A program made the position numbers and the translations under genes. DNA of 64,000 nucleotides from Scleropages formosus (lineage: Eukaryota > Chordata > Actinopteri > Osteoglossiformes > Osteoglossidae), in contig NC_041813.1 of the NCBI RefSeq assembly GCF_900964775.1, positions 32,366,960 to 32,430,959 of the forward strand, written 5' to 3'. Below the pieces are notes generated by a model, which saw nothing but the letters and a program-made list of their open reading frames with translations, was not told the origin of the DNA and searched no databases. Below, piece by piece: positions 8,798 to 19,000 of the stretch; within the stretch, counting starts at the first letter, position 1; each line of letters begins with the position of its first letter.

Positions 8798-11700
8798 ATG
8801 ACGTACTACCTGGTGCTGGGAGCGGTGGTCCTCATGGGGGACGTCGCAGTGGGACATGCCGTGCCAGGGGGAGACCGGTACGCCAAGGGTGTGGTGAGTC
8901 GCATCCTCGCTCTCCTTCACTTGGGTCTCGAGTGCGCTTTGAAACATCTCGATTAAAAGAGCCATGCAGTGGAGTTCAGCGTTTACCAAGTTCTTCTTCC
9001 TTAGTCTGCGTGTTGTAAATGAAGAGGGGGGGAACTGACCTCATCAAAAACTTCTCTGGCTGTTCTCAAAACAGATGTCTAAAAAAGAAAAAGTAAATGC
9101 TGAATCTTGACATATTTTACACTATTTAGCAGACGCTTTTCTCCAAAGCGACTTCCACTGAACTCTATTTAATGTTACTATCAGCCCACGCACCTTGTTC
9201 ACCGACTTACACTGCTAGATACACTACTTACAATGGGTCACTCATCCATACATCAATGGAACACACACTCCAGTGTAGGATGTTAAGTCAAAGGTTGCCG
9301 AAGCGTAAAAACATTTAAATATTTTTGTGAAAGCAACTAGAACAGACAAATGGCACAGGTCACGGTTCATGCCTCTGGCCTTCGGCGATGCGGAAGAACG
9401 CGGAGATGATCCCCAGAGGTTCCGCTGCAGCGGCTGGGGCTTGTGAGGCTAGTTGGGCTCGGAAGCTCTACCGCGAGAAGCGGCTTACGACAGAGTTCTG
9501 GGAGACCTCTTAGACGACAACGCGGAGACGTCCGGAACCTGCTCACTTCTGTGCGACGCTGCTGATTACAGGACTGGCTGAGCCGCTACGGGTACCTGCC
9601 CCCTCCGGACCCCAGCAGGGGCAAACTGCAGACGAGGGAGGGCCTCGAGAGGGCCATCCGAGTGATGCAGAGATTCGCTGGCCTGCGGGCGACGGGCAGG
9701 CTGGGTACGACGTCCGCTGTGTGCTGCGCCTCTGCAATTACTGCTTCGCGCATGTGGCTGCCAAGGGGGGTCTCCAAGCGCTCGCTGCCTGTCGAACGTA
9801 AGACGACGCTTATGTCTTCATGTCTTGCAGACAACGCTACCCTCGCCCTCATGTCCACCCCTCGCTGCTCCTTACCTGACATCGTGGGATCGGCCGACCT
9901 GCTGAGGAAGCGCAGGAGGCGGTACGCATTGTCGGGAACGCGCTGGGACAAGAGCGACATTACATGGAGGTACCTCCGTCAGCCGTCTGGTCTCTCCCAG
10001 CTCGGCCAGGTACATTTACAGCACTGACGCCATCTTCTCTGCTCCACGTTTTCTCGTCTCCCTCTTTCCCAGCATCCACAGCTATCCGTCCTCCTCAATG
10101 TCTCCCTCCCTTCAGCCACAGCACGTGGATCTCATCCTGAACTACGCTCTCCAGATGTGGAGTGACGTGATCCCTCTGCAGTTCCGCCACATCTCCAGCA
10201 CAGACGGAGGAAGCGTCACCGAAGGGGACATTCGGATCTCCTTCGCCCGCTCCCTTCATGATGACGGGTACCCCTTTGATGGGAAAGGGGGCACGCTTGC
10301 ACATGCTTTCTTCCCAGGGATAAGTGACATCGCTGGAGATGCACACTTCGATGACGAAGAGACCTGGAGTTATGGAGGTGTGGGCTGGGGCATGCGCAGG
10401 TCCTCTCTTCTGGCATCAGTTTCAGCGTGGTTTTGTGTATTAAATGACCCGTTAGGTGGTTACACTCAAAGTAATGAGAGTCGCAGAGTGAGCCGTAGCA
10501 ATGAGCTGTGCTGTGAACACGCGTGCTGAGCGCTAGGCTTCCGGCCTGCCTTCCAGGTGACAGTGGCAGCATGGACCTCTTCACCGTGGCTGTCCATGAG
10601 TTTGGCCACGCCCTGGGCCTGTCCCACTCGTCGTCCTCCCAGTCCATTATGAGGCCCTACTACCAGGGTGCAGTGGGGGACATTCGGCAGTACCGCCTTC
10701 CTGCGGACGACACGTTGGCAATTCGGACGCTCTACGGTGAGCGATGCTTTTCACAGCGAGACTGTAGCCTAGCAGCGTTTGAGATCAAATGCTGAGAGGA
10801 AACTGTTAGCGCTAGTTTAGAAAAAAAATATTGAGCAATAAAGGTCTTCAGTTTCTTAATATCCTGCATATTAAAGATGAACAAATCATTAGTAAGATGC
10901 GCAAGTTGTTCTGAATGATTAATGGCTTTGTGAACACAAGCATTTTGTTGCATGGTGTTGTTCATATCGTGCGTGTCTCTTTTTCTTGCAGGGAGCAGGG
11001 AGGGCTGGACCACAGCTCTACCTGGTGTCCGAACCCATCCTGGCCTCCCCCATGTACCCCGACCCCCACCCCCTCCCCCAAGACCAACCAGGCAGTGAGT
11101 CTCATCAGCACTATTGATGATACAATCCACACGAGTGCAGCAGAGCAACATTGCTCAGTTGTGGTAGCCCCACAGCAAGTGCGCAACCAGGAAAAGAGTA
11201 ACACTGTTATTTGTTCATCTGGCAGGCTCACGTGGGATAATACAGCTGAGGCATTCATTGCCTAGATTCACACACAATCAGACATACGACCATGACATGC
11301 CTTCGACAGCCACGTCTTTAATAACAGTTTGCTCATGACCATGGATGAATGACAGGGGCTGAGCATGTACACTTATCCCCGTTCCCCGGTCCTAATTCGT
11401 TACGGCAAACCGAATGAATATCGAAAAACTAAGAAAAGAGAAATGACTTCTTTGATTATTTCTTATGGGAAAAATGACAATTTCTTGCCAAAATCACCCC
11501 AAATGATGCCTAATATCAAAAAGAAAATGTGGTGTAAAATGTATGCCGTTTCATTTTATTGCCGTTTGGTCCCTGAAAATAATAATTTAAAAATGCAAAG
11601 CAGTATAACATACAAGTGACAATTTGGACAGCTGGACGATGAGCGGTGTTGTTAATCTCCAGCTGGATATCTTGGAAAAACTTGATGCTGGGAGAGTGAC

Positions 11701-13297
11701 TAACGGGCCACGAGTGTACTGTATTCACTGGATTTCGGTTTCGCGTACTCTATCAGATAGAGTAGGGAAAAGCGCTCTAGTGACAAGACTGCAGACCTTT
11801 GCTGGTGTCACTCCGCTCCAGCAGCAGCCTGACACTCACGGCATCCCCGTCCCCAAACCTTGTCGCCATCACAGCCTGGAACGTGCCCTGCCAAATCGCT
11901 GTGACGGAGGCTTTGATGCAGTGGCCAACATCAGGGGAGAAGTCTTCTTCTTTAAAGGTGAGAGGGATTCGCTGGCTGTTGGACCAAAGTTCATTCCAAG
12001 CCTGAGATAACAGACAGCACTATTTGTAGCCCTGGTGCTTGCTCCTCCAATCACGGGGTCCTGGAGAACCTGACCGACTGCAGAACTCAGCATCCACTTG
12101 TACCTGTGCTTGTGCGGGCCCCAATGCAAAGGGACATGGACTGTACAACTTAGTCATCCAGCTGGTTTCCATTTCTTGTTCTAGGGCCGTACTTCTGGAG
12201 AATCCAAAGGTCCGGCTCATTGGTCTCCCTTTCCCCGGCGCTCATTCGCAAGTTCTGGATCGGACTCCCCCCAGGAATGGATAAAGTTGATGCAGTCTAT
12301 GAGAGAAAGAGTGGAAACCATATTATCTTCTTCACTGGTAAGAGACAGAGTGAGAGAGAGAAAGAGAGAGCAAGAGAAAAGAAATTCTGCTCTACTTTTT
12401 TTGGGTTTTTTTTTTTTTTTATATGTAAGTTGCTGACGGGGGGACTCATGCATCCCTCCTAATGCTAATGATTAGTCTCACACAAACACTTTGTTCATTT
12501 TCTTCTTGCAATACTCAAAAAAAAAAAAAAAAAAAGTGTAACTTCCCATGAGCTATCTCCTCTTTCCTTCCTTGCCTCTGTACAGAGCAGCAGTACTGGG
12601 TTTTCAAGGACACGTCAGCCCTGCCAGGCTATCCCCGGCCGCTGTCTGATTGGGGCGTGCGCACCGCGGCAGGGCTCCCTCCTGTCAGCGTGGGAGCCGC
12701 CTTTGTTTGGGCACACAATGGAAAGACCTACCTGTTCAGTGGCGGGGAGTTTTGGAGGTTTGACGAGACTGGCCCAGAAACAGAGATGAAGCTGGAAGGA
12801 GGATACCCCAAGGAGGCTTCGCTCTGGAAAGGGGTTCCCTCTGACCCAGATGACATCATCAGCTGGGGAGATGGTGAGACGCGGGCTCCTGCGTCCAAGT
12901 GCTCGCTTACTGCTTATGACGCTTGTTATTTCCCCTCATGCGCTGCCTCCGTCCTACTTACTTTTCAGGAGATGCTTATTTCTTCAAGAACAACTCCTAC
13001 TGGGTGCTGAAAAGAGGGGGATTAGATCAGGAACACGTCACTGCTAAATCCATCGCGACCGACTGGATGAGATGCTCCCCGCCACCGACTCCCACGGACT
13101 CCACGGCCGGGTCTCGTCCGAGGTGCTGCGACTGCGACCGCGACCGCAACGGAAGCGGAGAGGGGGTCACGACTGCCGCTGTGCGCTGGCTCATCCTGCT
13201 GTCTGTCACCGTCACGCTGCATGCGGTGCCATTTCCGCTGGCGACGGACCCTCAACCGGCGTGCCGAATTGAAATCGCCCCCTGCCGCGTTGTCTGA
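8798..13297 (+). CDS. mmp25: MMP25-like (MT6-MMP) matrix metalloproteinase
   Basis: About ten exons (8798-8893, 9572-9704, 9831-10009, 10116-10377, 10557-10736, about 10992-11094, about 11822-11957, 12185-12337, 12586-12873, 12969-13297) give about 620 residues. Order: signal peptide; propeptide ([20 protein letters not shown]) with cysteine switch PRCSLPD; furin site RKRRRR before YALSG; zinc catalytic site [11 protein letters not shown] and Met-turn SIMRP; proline-rich hinge; four hemopexin blades bounded by Cys ([14 protein letters not shown] to WMRC); then a stem with CCDCDRD and a hydrophobic segment. Human MMP25 has the same [17 protein letters not shown] and a CDCQC stem that mediates dimers, and is GPI-anchored in leukocytes. 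Here the hydrophobic segment is followed by about 25 polar residues, unusual for a GPI signal. The obvious splice sites of exons 6 and 7 do not agree in phase, so the hinge is uncertain (other acceptor, missed exon or sequence error). Confidence 0.88.
9111..9290 (-). mobile_element. DANA-like SINE, tail fragment in an mmp25 intron
   Basis: The stretch is the reverse complement of the 3' half of the element at 48102-48450: shared blocks include the 'AGCAGACGCTTTTCTCCAAA' block, the 'AATGTTACTATCAGCCCACA'-like block and the 'GGGTCACTCATCCA' block. The tRNA-like head is absent, a typical 5'-truncated insertion in reverse orientation. Confidence 0.7.
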
Positions 13298-13360
13298 AGC
13301 ATGTATTGCTGCACTTCCTTCTCTGCGGTGAACAGTGGCTTCAAAAATGTTTTTTAAATC

Positions 13361-13366
13361 AATAAA
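13361..13366 (+). terminator. mmp25 polyadenylation signal
   Basis: AATAAA lies 64 bp past the stop codon at 13297 and is followed by T-rich sequence. Confidence 0.7.
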
Positions 13367-13659
13367 TGTTGTTCAAACATTTTTATTTTATCCCCAACTT
13401 ATGTTAAGCAAAAGATGTCTATGTAACATACTGTACACTGAGTGCCACTGTATTAAAGGTGTCCAAACACAACTCCAAGACTTTTACACAGTACTACAGT
13501 ACGAAAAAGTTCTCTGCTTTTTCGTGCTCGGTGATGAGAAATAACAAGTGCGTTCAAAGAAGACTTCTCACTGTAACTTGGATTCCTCAACTTTACTATA
13601 AATCCCCCATGTAAGGTAGCGTGGATTTAAAGTACTCTTGAAGAGAAACACACATACAC

Positions 13660-14400
13660 ACATCTCCCCGCGCGCGTGTAGACAAAATGGAAGGCGACGC
13701 GCTGTCCTGCCGTAAGGCCGCCGTCAACGGACAGTGCGCGCTGGTAGCGCCTCCGCGATTTGATTGGTCACGTCAATTCCGGCATTGGTGGGAAATGTAG
13801 TTCGTACGCGGTGGCTTGTGGGAAGAGCGCTGTCGCGTGTTGAACTCGACGCTGTGCTGAGCGACACAGATTCGATTTAATATACACACGTAGTCCCTTT
13901 TTGTCTCATTTCCGTTGACGAAAAAAGAATTTGTATTCGTTGCTAGTGTTTTATTTGTAGCACGGGCGACCAGCTTAGGCGTATAGCGCTGTATTTTTCT
14001 TGCCTTCATCTCTTTCTCCCGGTGGCGGAGAATAAAGAGGTAAGTTGTGTTCACGTCAGCTCAGCCGAACATGGTGGAAAGCAGTAGCAGCACAGTCGCT
14101 CAACTTGCTCATTTTGCTCCTGTGAGCCTCCCTCACACGGGACGGGAGGGTTTCGAGCGACGCGTGCGGACACGTTTACAGCTTTTGAGCTTTTTGGGTG
14201 CGACGCGAGCAGAAGCGAGTTGATCGCCGGGACATTTTCTGACTGCGTTCGGTTCGCGAAGTCAACAGGGAAGAGGGAAGAGTGAAGGCCGCCGAGCCGC
14301 GAGCGCGCCAGCGGCGCGAGGCCGAGGGGCAGCAGCGGGAAAAGAAGCAGGAAGGGGGCGCGCGGGCTCCGCAGCGCAGACACACATGACGTCCGCTGGG
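13660..14400 (+). promoter_or_regulatory. CpG-rich promoter and noncoding first exon of srrm2
   Basis: CpG density rises sharply here (CGCGCGCG near 13670, and 14200-14370). A strong donor, AATAAAGAG|GTAAGTTG, at about 14040 suggests a noncoding first exon ending there, to be joined to the acceptor at 15271 just before the srrm2 start codon. The start of transcription is not defined. The remaining sequence to 15280 is intron, holding (TG)n at about 14542-14574, (CA)n at about 14840-14873 and a SINE. Confidence 0.5.
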
Positions 14401-14539
14401 TCGTTCTCCTCGGTAGCGACTCGAGTGTGTGTGTTTCCGTGCCTCTTTCGTTTACCCGACCATTGGCTCCGAGTCCGAGCAGCGATCATAAGTGCCAATT
14501 ATTTGCTGCGGTCCCGCCGCGGCGCCCAGAGCGCCTGCC

Positions 14540-14574
<35 letters not shown>

Positions 14575-14840
14575 TGTGTCTGTCTGCCTGCAGGACTGCG
14601 CGCTAAATCGGGCCCTCAGTGAAACAGGTGCTGTCTGAGCTTCCATACATGGTGCCAACTTTGCCGTTTTCTCTTCTCCACGCACGTGAGCTCGCGACTA
14701 GTAACTTTGTAGCGACCGACAGCTGTACCCGCGACACCTCTTTTACGGTACAGTATATTGACGTGGACTCGGAGAGAGATGAGGTGGTGTTTAACTGAGG
14801 CCTTGTACACAATCCTGCTCATACAGCTGTGCTCCAGAGC

Positions 14841-14876
<36 letters not shown>

Positions 14877-15060
14877 CACCTTCTCTCGAAACACGACGTG
14901 GCTTTACTGCTGGAGGAAAGGAGTGCGAGGTCGCAGCCCTTTTGCAGACTGACTACACTGACTTTACCCTCCTGTACTGCGCTTCAGCCTTGCCGACGAT
15001 GCCACGCTGAGCTGTAAAAACTACCCCGGTAGTTCGTAAGCTGTATTGTGAAGAAGTTCA

Positions 15061-15211
15061 GGGCAGCGTGGCATACCGGTTAGAGTCGCTGCCTTTGAAC
15101 CCAAAAGTCGCAGGTTTGAATTCCACCTCCAGCTGTTAGTATTCTTGAGCAAAATACTTACCCTACGTTGGTCTGGTAAAAATTACCCCGCTGTTTAACC
15201 TGGTAAATTTG
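15061..15211 (+). mobile_element. tRNA-derived SINE, family A, in srrm2 intron 1
   Basis: Starts with a tRNA-like head: box-A-like GGCATACCGGTTAGAG and box-B-like GGTTTGAATTCC, then CACCTCCAGCTGTTAGTA, TTGAGCAAAATACTTACC and CTGGTAAAAATTACCC. The same order of blocks recurs at 24514, 26753 and 30915. The tail is missing or diverged after about 15211. Confidence 0.7.
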
Positions 15212-15280
15212 GCCATTTTCGTTGTCTTTTAACTTGCCACACTCTTTGCATGTATGCGTGTTTCCTGGCAGTGAGGCGAG

Positions 15281-16021
15281 ATGTACAACGGCATCGGTCT
15301 GACCACTCCCCGGGGCAGTGGGACCAATGGGTACGTCCAGCGCAACCTGTCGAGTGTGCGGGTGAAGCGTACGAGAGATGACCGCAGCGGGGAGATGGAC
15401 GAGAAGGAGCGCGAGCGGCTCGAGAGCCAGCTGAATCGGCAGCCCAACGCAGAGATTCTGGAGCACCAGCGCAAGAGGCAGCTCGAGCTCAAGTGTGCAG
15501 AGCTGCAGGACATGATGGAGGAGCAGGGGTGAGAAAAGACTTCACATCTTTACATGGTGGTTTTTTTTTTTTTTTTTTTGGAATTCTCCAATATGTTTCT
15601 GTACAATTTCAGAATGTTCAGGAGTTATGTGCGTTAAGTACTCCCTCGAGCCTGAGGTTTGAACCTAACTACTGGGGGTTTGTGATAGGTATTCTGCTGG
15701 GGAGATAGAGGAGAAAGTGAACAGCTTCCGGATGATGCTCCAGGAGAAGCTTGAGCCTCCTGCTCCCCCCACAGAGCGGCCACTGTGAGTGCACCCTCCA
15801 GCTCCCACCTCTACCAGAGCGACAGCCCAGGCGGTTTTCCGTGCTCTATTAATGACTTGCGCTCCTCCACAGGGTGACGGAGACTCACGCTCTGGCCGCT
15901 GCTAACCAGCAGAAGAACGACCGCCTCCGAGAGGCCTTTGGTATTGCTACGGACTACGTCGACGGCTCCTCCTTCCACCCAGAGCGCAAGCAGCGAGAGA
16001 AGGAGAAGAGGGAGCAGGAAC

Positions 16022-16054
<33 letters not shown>

Positions 16055-19000
16055 GATATGCGTAAGTATAGGAAGGAGGAGTGGGCAGCTTTTTATGACA
16101 AGGAACACAGAGTTGAGGGTTCAGTGTAGCTCCGTATACAGTGGCAAAAGCTGTGATGTGGTTAGATACGCTTTCCTGCCTGACTAAGGTGAAGGTTGGA
16201 AGCCAAAGCATTTTCTCATGACCTGCTAAAGCCAAAAACCTCTGTAAACACAGTGTAACTCGTGTAACTTGTAACTGGTGATCTGTACCACCATTACAGG
16301 TTGTGTGCTTAGTAGTCTTAAAGAAACTGGTGAAATGTTGCAAACTTAGAGTTGATTTGCTGTCATCACCAAATATAAGCATACTGTCATCCTGCTGCCG
16401 TTTGCAGGCTTTCCTTCCGTATGTTCCTGTTTGTAAGTGGGGCTTATGACTAAAGTTTAGAGTTGCACATTGTTTACACTGTTTTGTAAATAAACTAATG
16501 TATGTGCACGTAGAAGTCCAGTTGTCAGGATTCAGTGTAGGTAGCTTAGATGGGATGTGTTGTGTGTTCTACTCATGTCTTCTGTGCTGTCTTCCCTGCT
16601 AAGGTTGGTGGAGGATTCCAGCAGCTCAGCCTCTTCACCATCCCCTAAGCGTGGCCGAAAGAAGAAGAGGAGGAACAAAAACAGGGAGAGGTGAGAGGAG
16701 TTGAGAGTGGAGCCAGGGGGTGGTGTGTAGGTGGGGAGGGATGGGATGTTTACCTGCATTTTCTCTTGCAGCTCAGAGAGTCCATCACCTTCTCCCCAGC
16801 GGGGGAAAAAGAAAATTAAGAAGAAGAAAAAGAAAAGGTACCTTCTGTAATTTAAACTTGTTTATGCTAGTGTGCCTACTGGCCTCAAGTGGTACATTCC
16901 AGCATAAGTTACATCCTTGAACTGGTTTCACTGGTGTTCTGCTTTGAGTGATAATGGATCCTGGTGAATGCAGCACCTGGAGGTAAGCTGTATGATTGTG
17001 TGTTGTCTTCAATCTTTTTTTTTTTTTTTTTTGAACGATATCCTGCTCCATGCATGGCATTCTCCCTCTGTCCTAGAGATGGGTCTGTGCAGAAGACTGA
17101 CCGGCAGAGGTAAACTCTTCTTACTTTCCTTCTTCCTTTTTCGTGTAGCCTGTCATGTTGGTGGTAGTGCTGTGACACGACTGCCTTTCTTTCTCAGTTC
17201 CCCAGAGGACAGACGCAGGAAAAAGAGGAAAGCCAGCGAAGATGGAACTCCTCCACAGACCAAACAACGGAGGAACAGAAGCCCCTCCTCAGATTCAGCA
17301 TGCAGGTACATCTAGTATTCGCTGGGCTAGACGACTCTCTTAAGACTAAATCCCGTCCTCCCAGAAATCTGTATAATTGAACCCTAATTAAATAATTTCA
17401 CGAGGGGGACATGAAAGCTCTTTGGTGTGCTGGTTACGGCTCAAAACGGAGTGCTTTCTGAGTACTGTTGCTCTTTCCCTACCCTTCACCTTATCCCGTG
17501 CGTGTAGCCCATCTCCAGTGGCAGTCAAAGAGGCGCGGCAGAACCAGCCATTTAGGAGGGACAATGATGGAAGGAAGGGGCGGTCCCCTGATAATAGAGG
17601 ACGAAGACAAGAGGAGGAACACTCCCACAGGGTCACGCTCAAAGAAGTGAGATTGGGACCTTTGCTGCTTGTTTGCTTAATGTTTGAGTATTTGCTAAAT
17701 GAGAGCTGGCATTTTTGAAATTTTAATATCTGCTTTCTACATATTTGTCTTCACAGCGGTCTCCTTCACATCCCAGCACTTCAGAGCAAACCCGGGGCGG
17801 GAAAACGGATCGAGAGAACGTGAAGCCCCAGAGGAAGAGGCACAATTCTTCATCCCCCTCTCCCTCCCCAGAGCGGGAGAGGCCAAAGCAGATGAGGAGC
17901 ACAGAGGGGGAGCGTGCAAGGGGGAGGGAGCGAAGTGCCTTGGACAGAGAGCGTGAGAAGGGCCGCCAGAGGGAGCGGGAGAGGGAAGACTCCCCCCAAG
18001 AGAAGTACAGGAGATCCAAAGAGAAATTAAGAAAGCGATCCTCCTCCGAGTCATCGACATCATCATCCTCATCGTCCTCTTCCTGCTCTTCCAACTCTCA
18101 CTCTCCTGTGAAAAATGGAGGGGAGAGGGACCGTGAACGTGAGAGAGAGAGGGAGCGAGAAAAGGTGAGGGAGCAAGAAAAGGAACGACAGAGGCAGCGG
18201 GAGAGGGAGAGGGAACGAGAAGCTGCGAGGGAACGGGAGAAGGAGAGGGAACGAGAAGCTGCGAGGGAACGGGAGAAGGAGAGGGAACGAGTAGCTGCGA
18301 GGGAACGGGAGAAGGAGAGGGAACGAGTAGCTGCGAGGGAACGGGAGAAGGAGAGGGAACGAGTAGCTGCGAGGGAACGGGAGAAGGAGAGGGAACGAGA
18401 AGCTGCGAGGGAACGGGAGAAGGAGAGGGAACGAGAAGCTGCGAGGGAACGGGAGAAGGAGAGGGAACGAGAAGCTGCGAGGGAACGGGAGAAGGAGAGG
18501 GAGAGACGGGAAAAAGAGAAGCAAAGGGAGCTAGAGAGAGGAAAGCAGCAGGAGAAGCTGTGTGGTGAAGTGAGAGAGAGTGAACAAGCAGCTGGTAGAC
18601 ACTCGCCCTCCTCCCCTCGAACCTCCGTGCCTTCAGCAGAGGACCATGGGGACCGGGACAGAGCTGCAAGCAAGGAGGTGCTGAGGGGGCAGCAGGGGCC
18701 ACAGAAAGGTGAGAGGAGGCCCGAATCGAAGGAGGAGCGTGGGGGTCACGAGAAGGAAAAACAGAGGAAGAGAAGCAGCACCCGGTCAAGCAGCAGCAGC
18801 AGCAGCAGCGGGAGTGAGAGTGACAGTTCTTCGTCCTCGTCATCATCCTCATCCACCACTTCAGGTTCTTCATCATCCTCATCATCGTCTTCCTCCTCTG
18901 AGGAGAATGAGAAGAAATGCCCCAAGGAGCAGACTGGTAAGGAGACTCGAAGTCTGGCTTCTCATCCACTCCCGCCTGCTCTTCCCCAGCCGTCATCCCC

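Noticed and set aside
17737-18996. Long open frame opposite srrm2 (419 codons, minus)
   Set aside because: It is the antisense shadow of a repeat-rich Arg/Glu/Ser exon; its PSPSPVPSQLLV repeats merely mirror the 36-bp array, and it has no supporting splice sites or homology.
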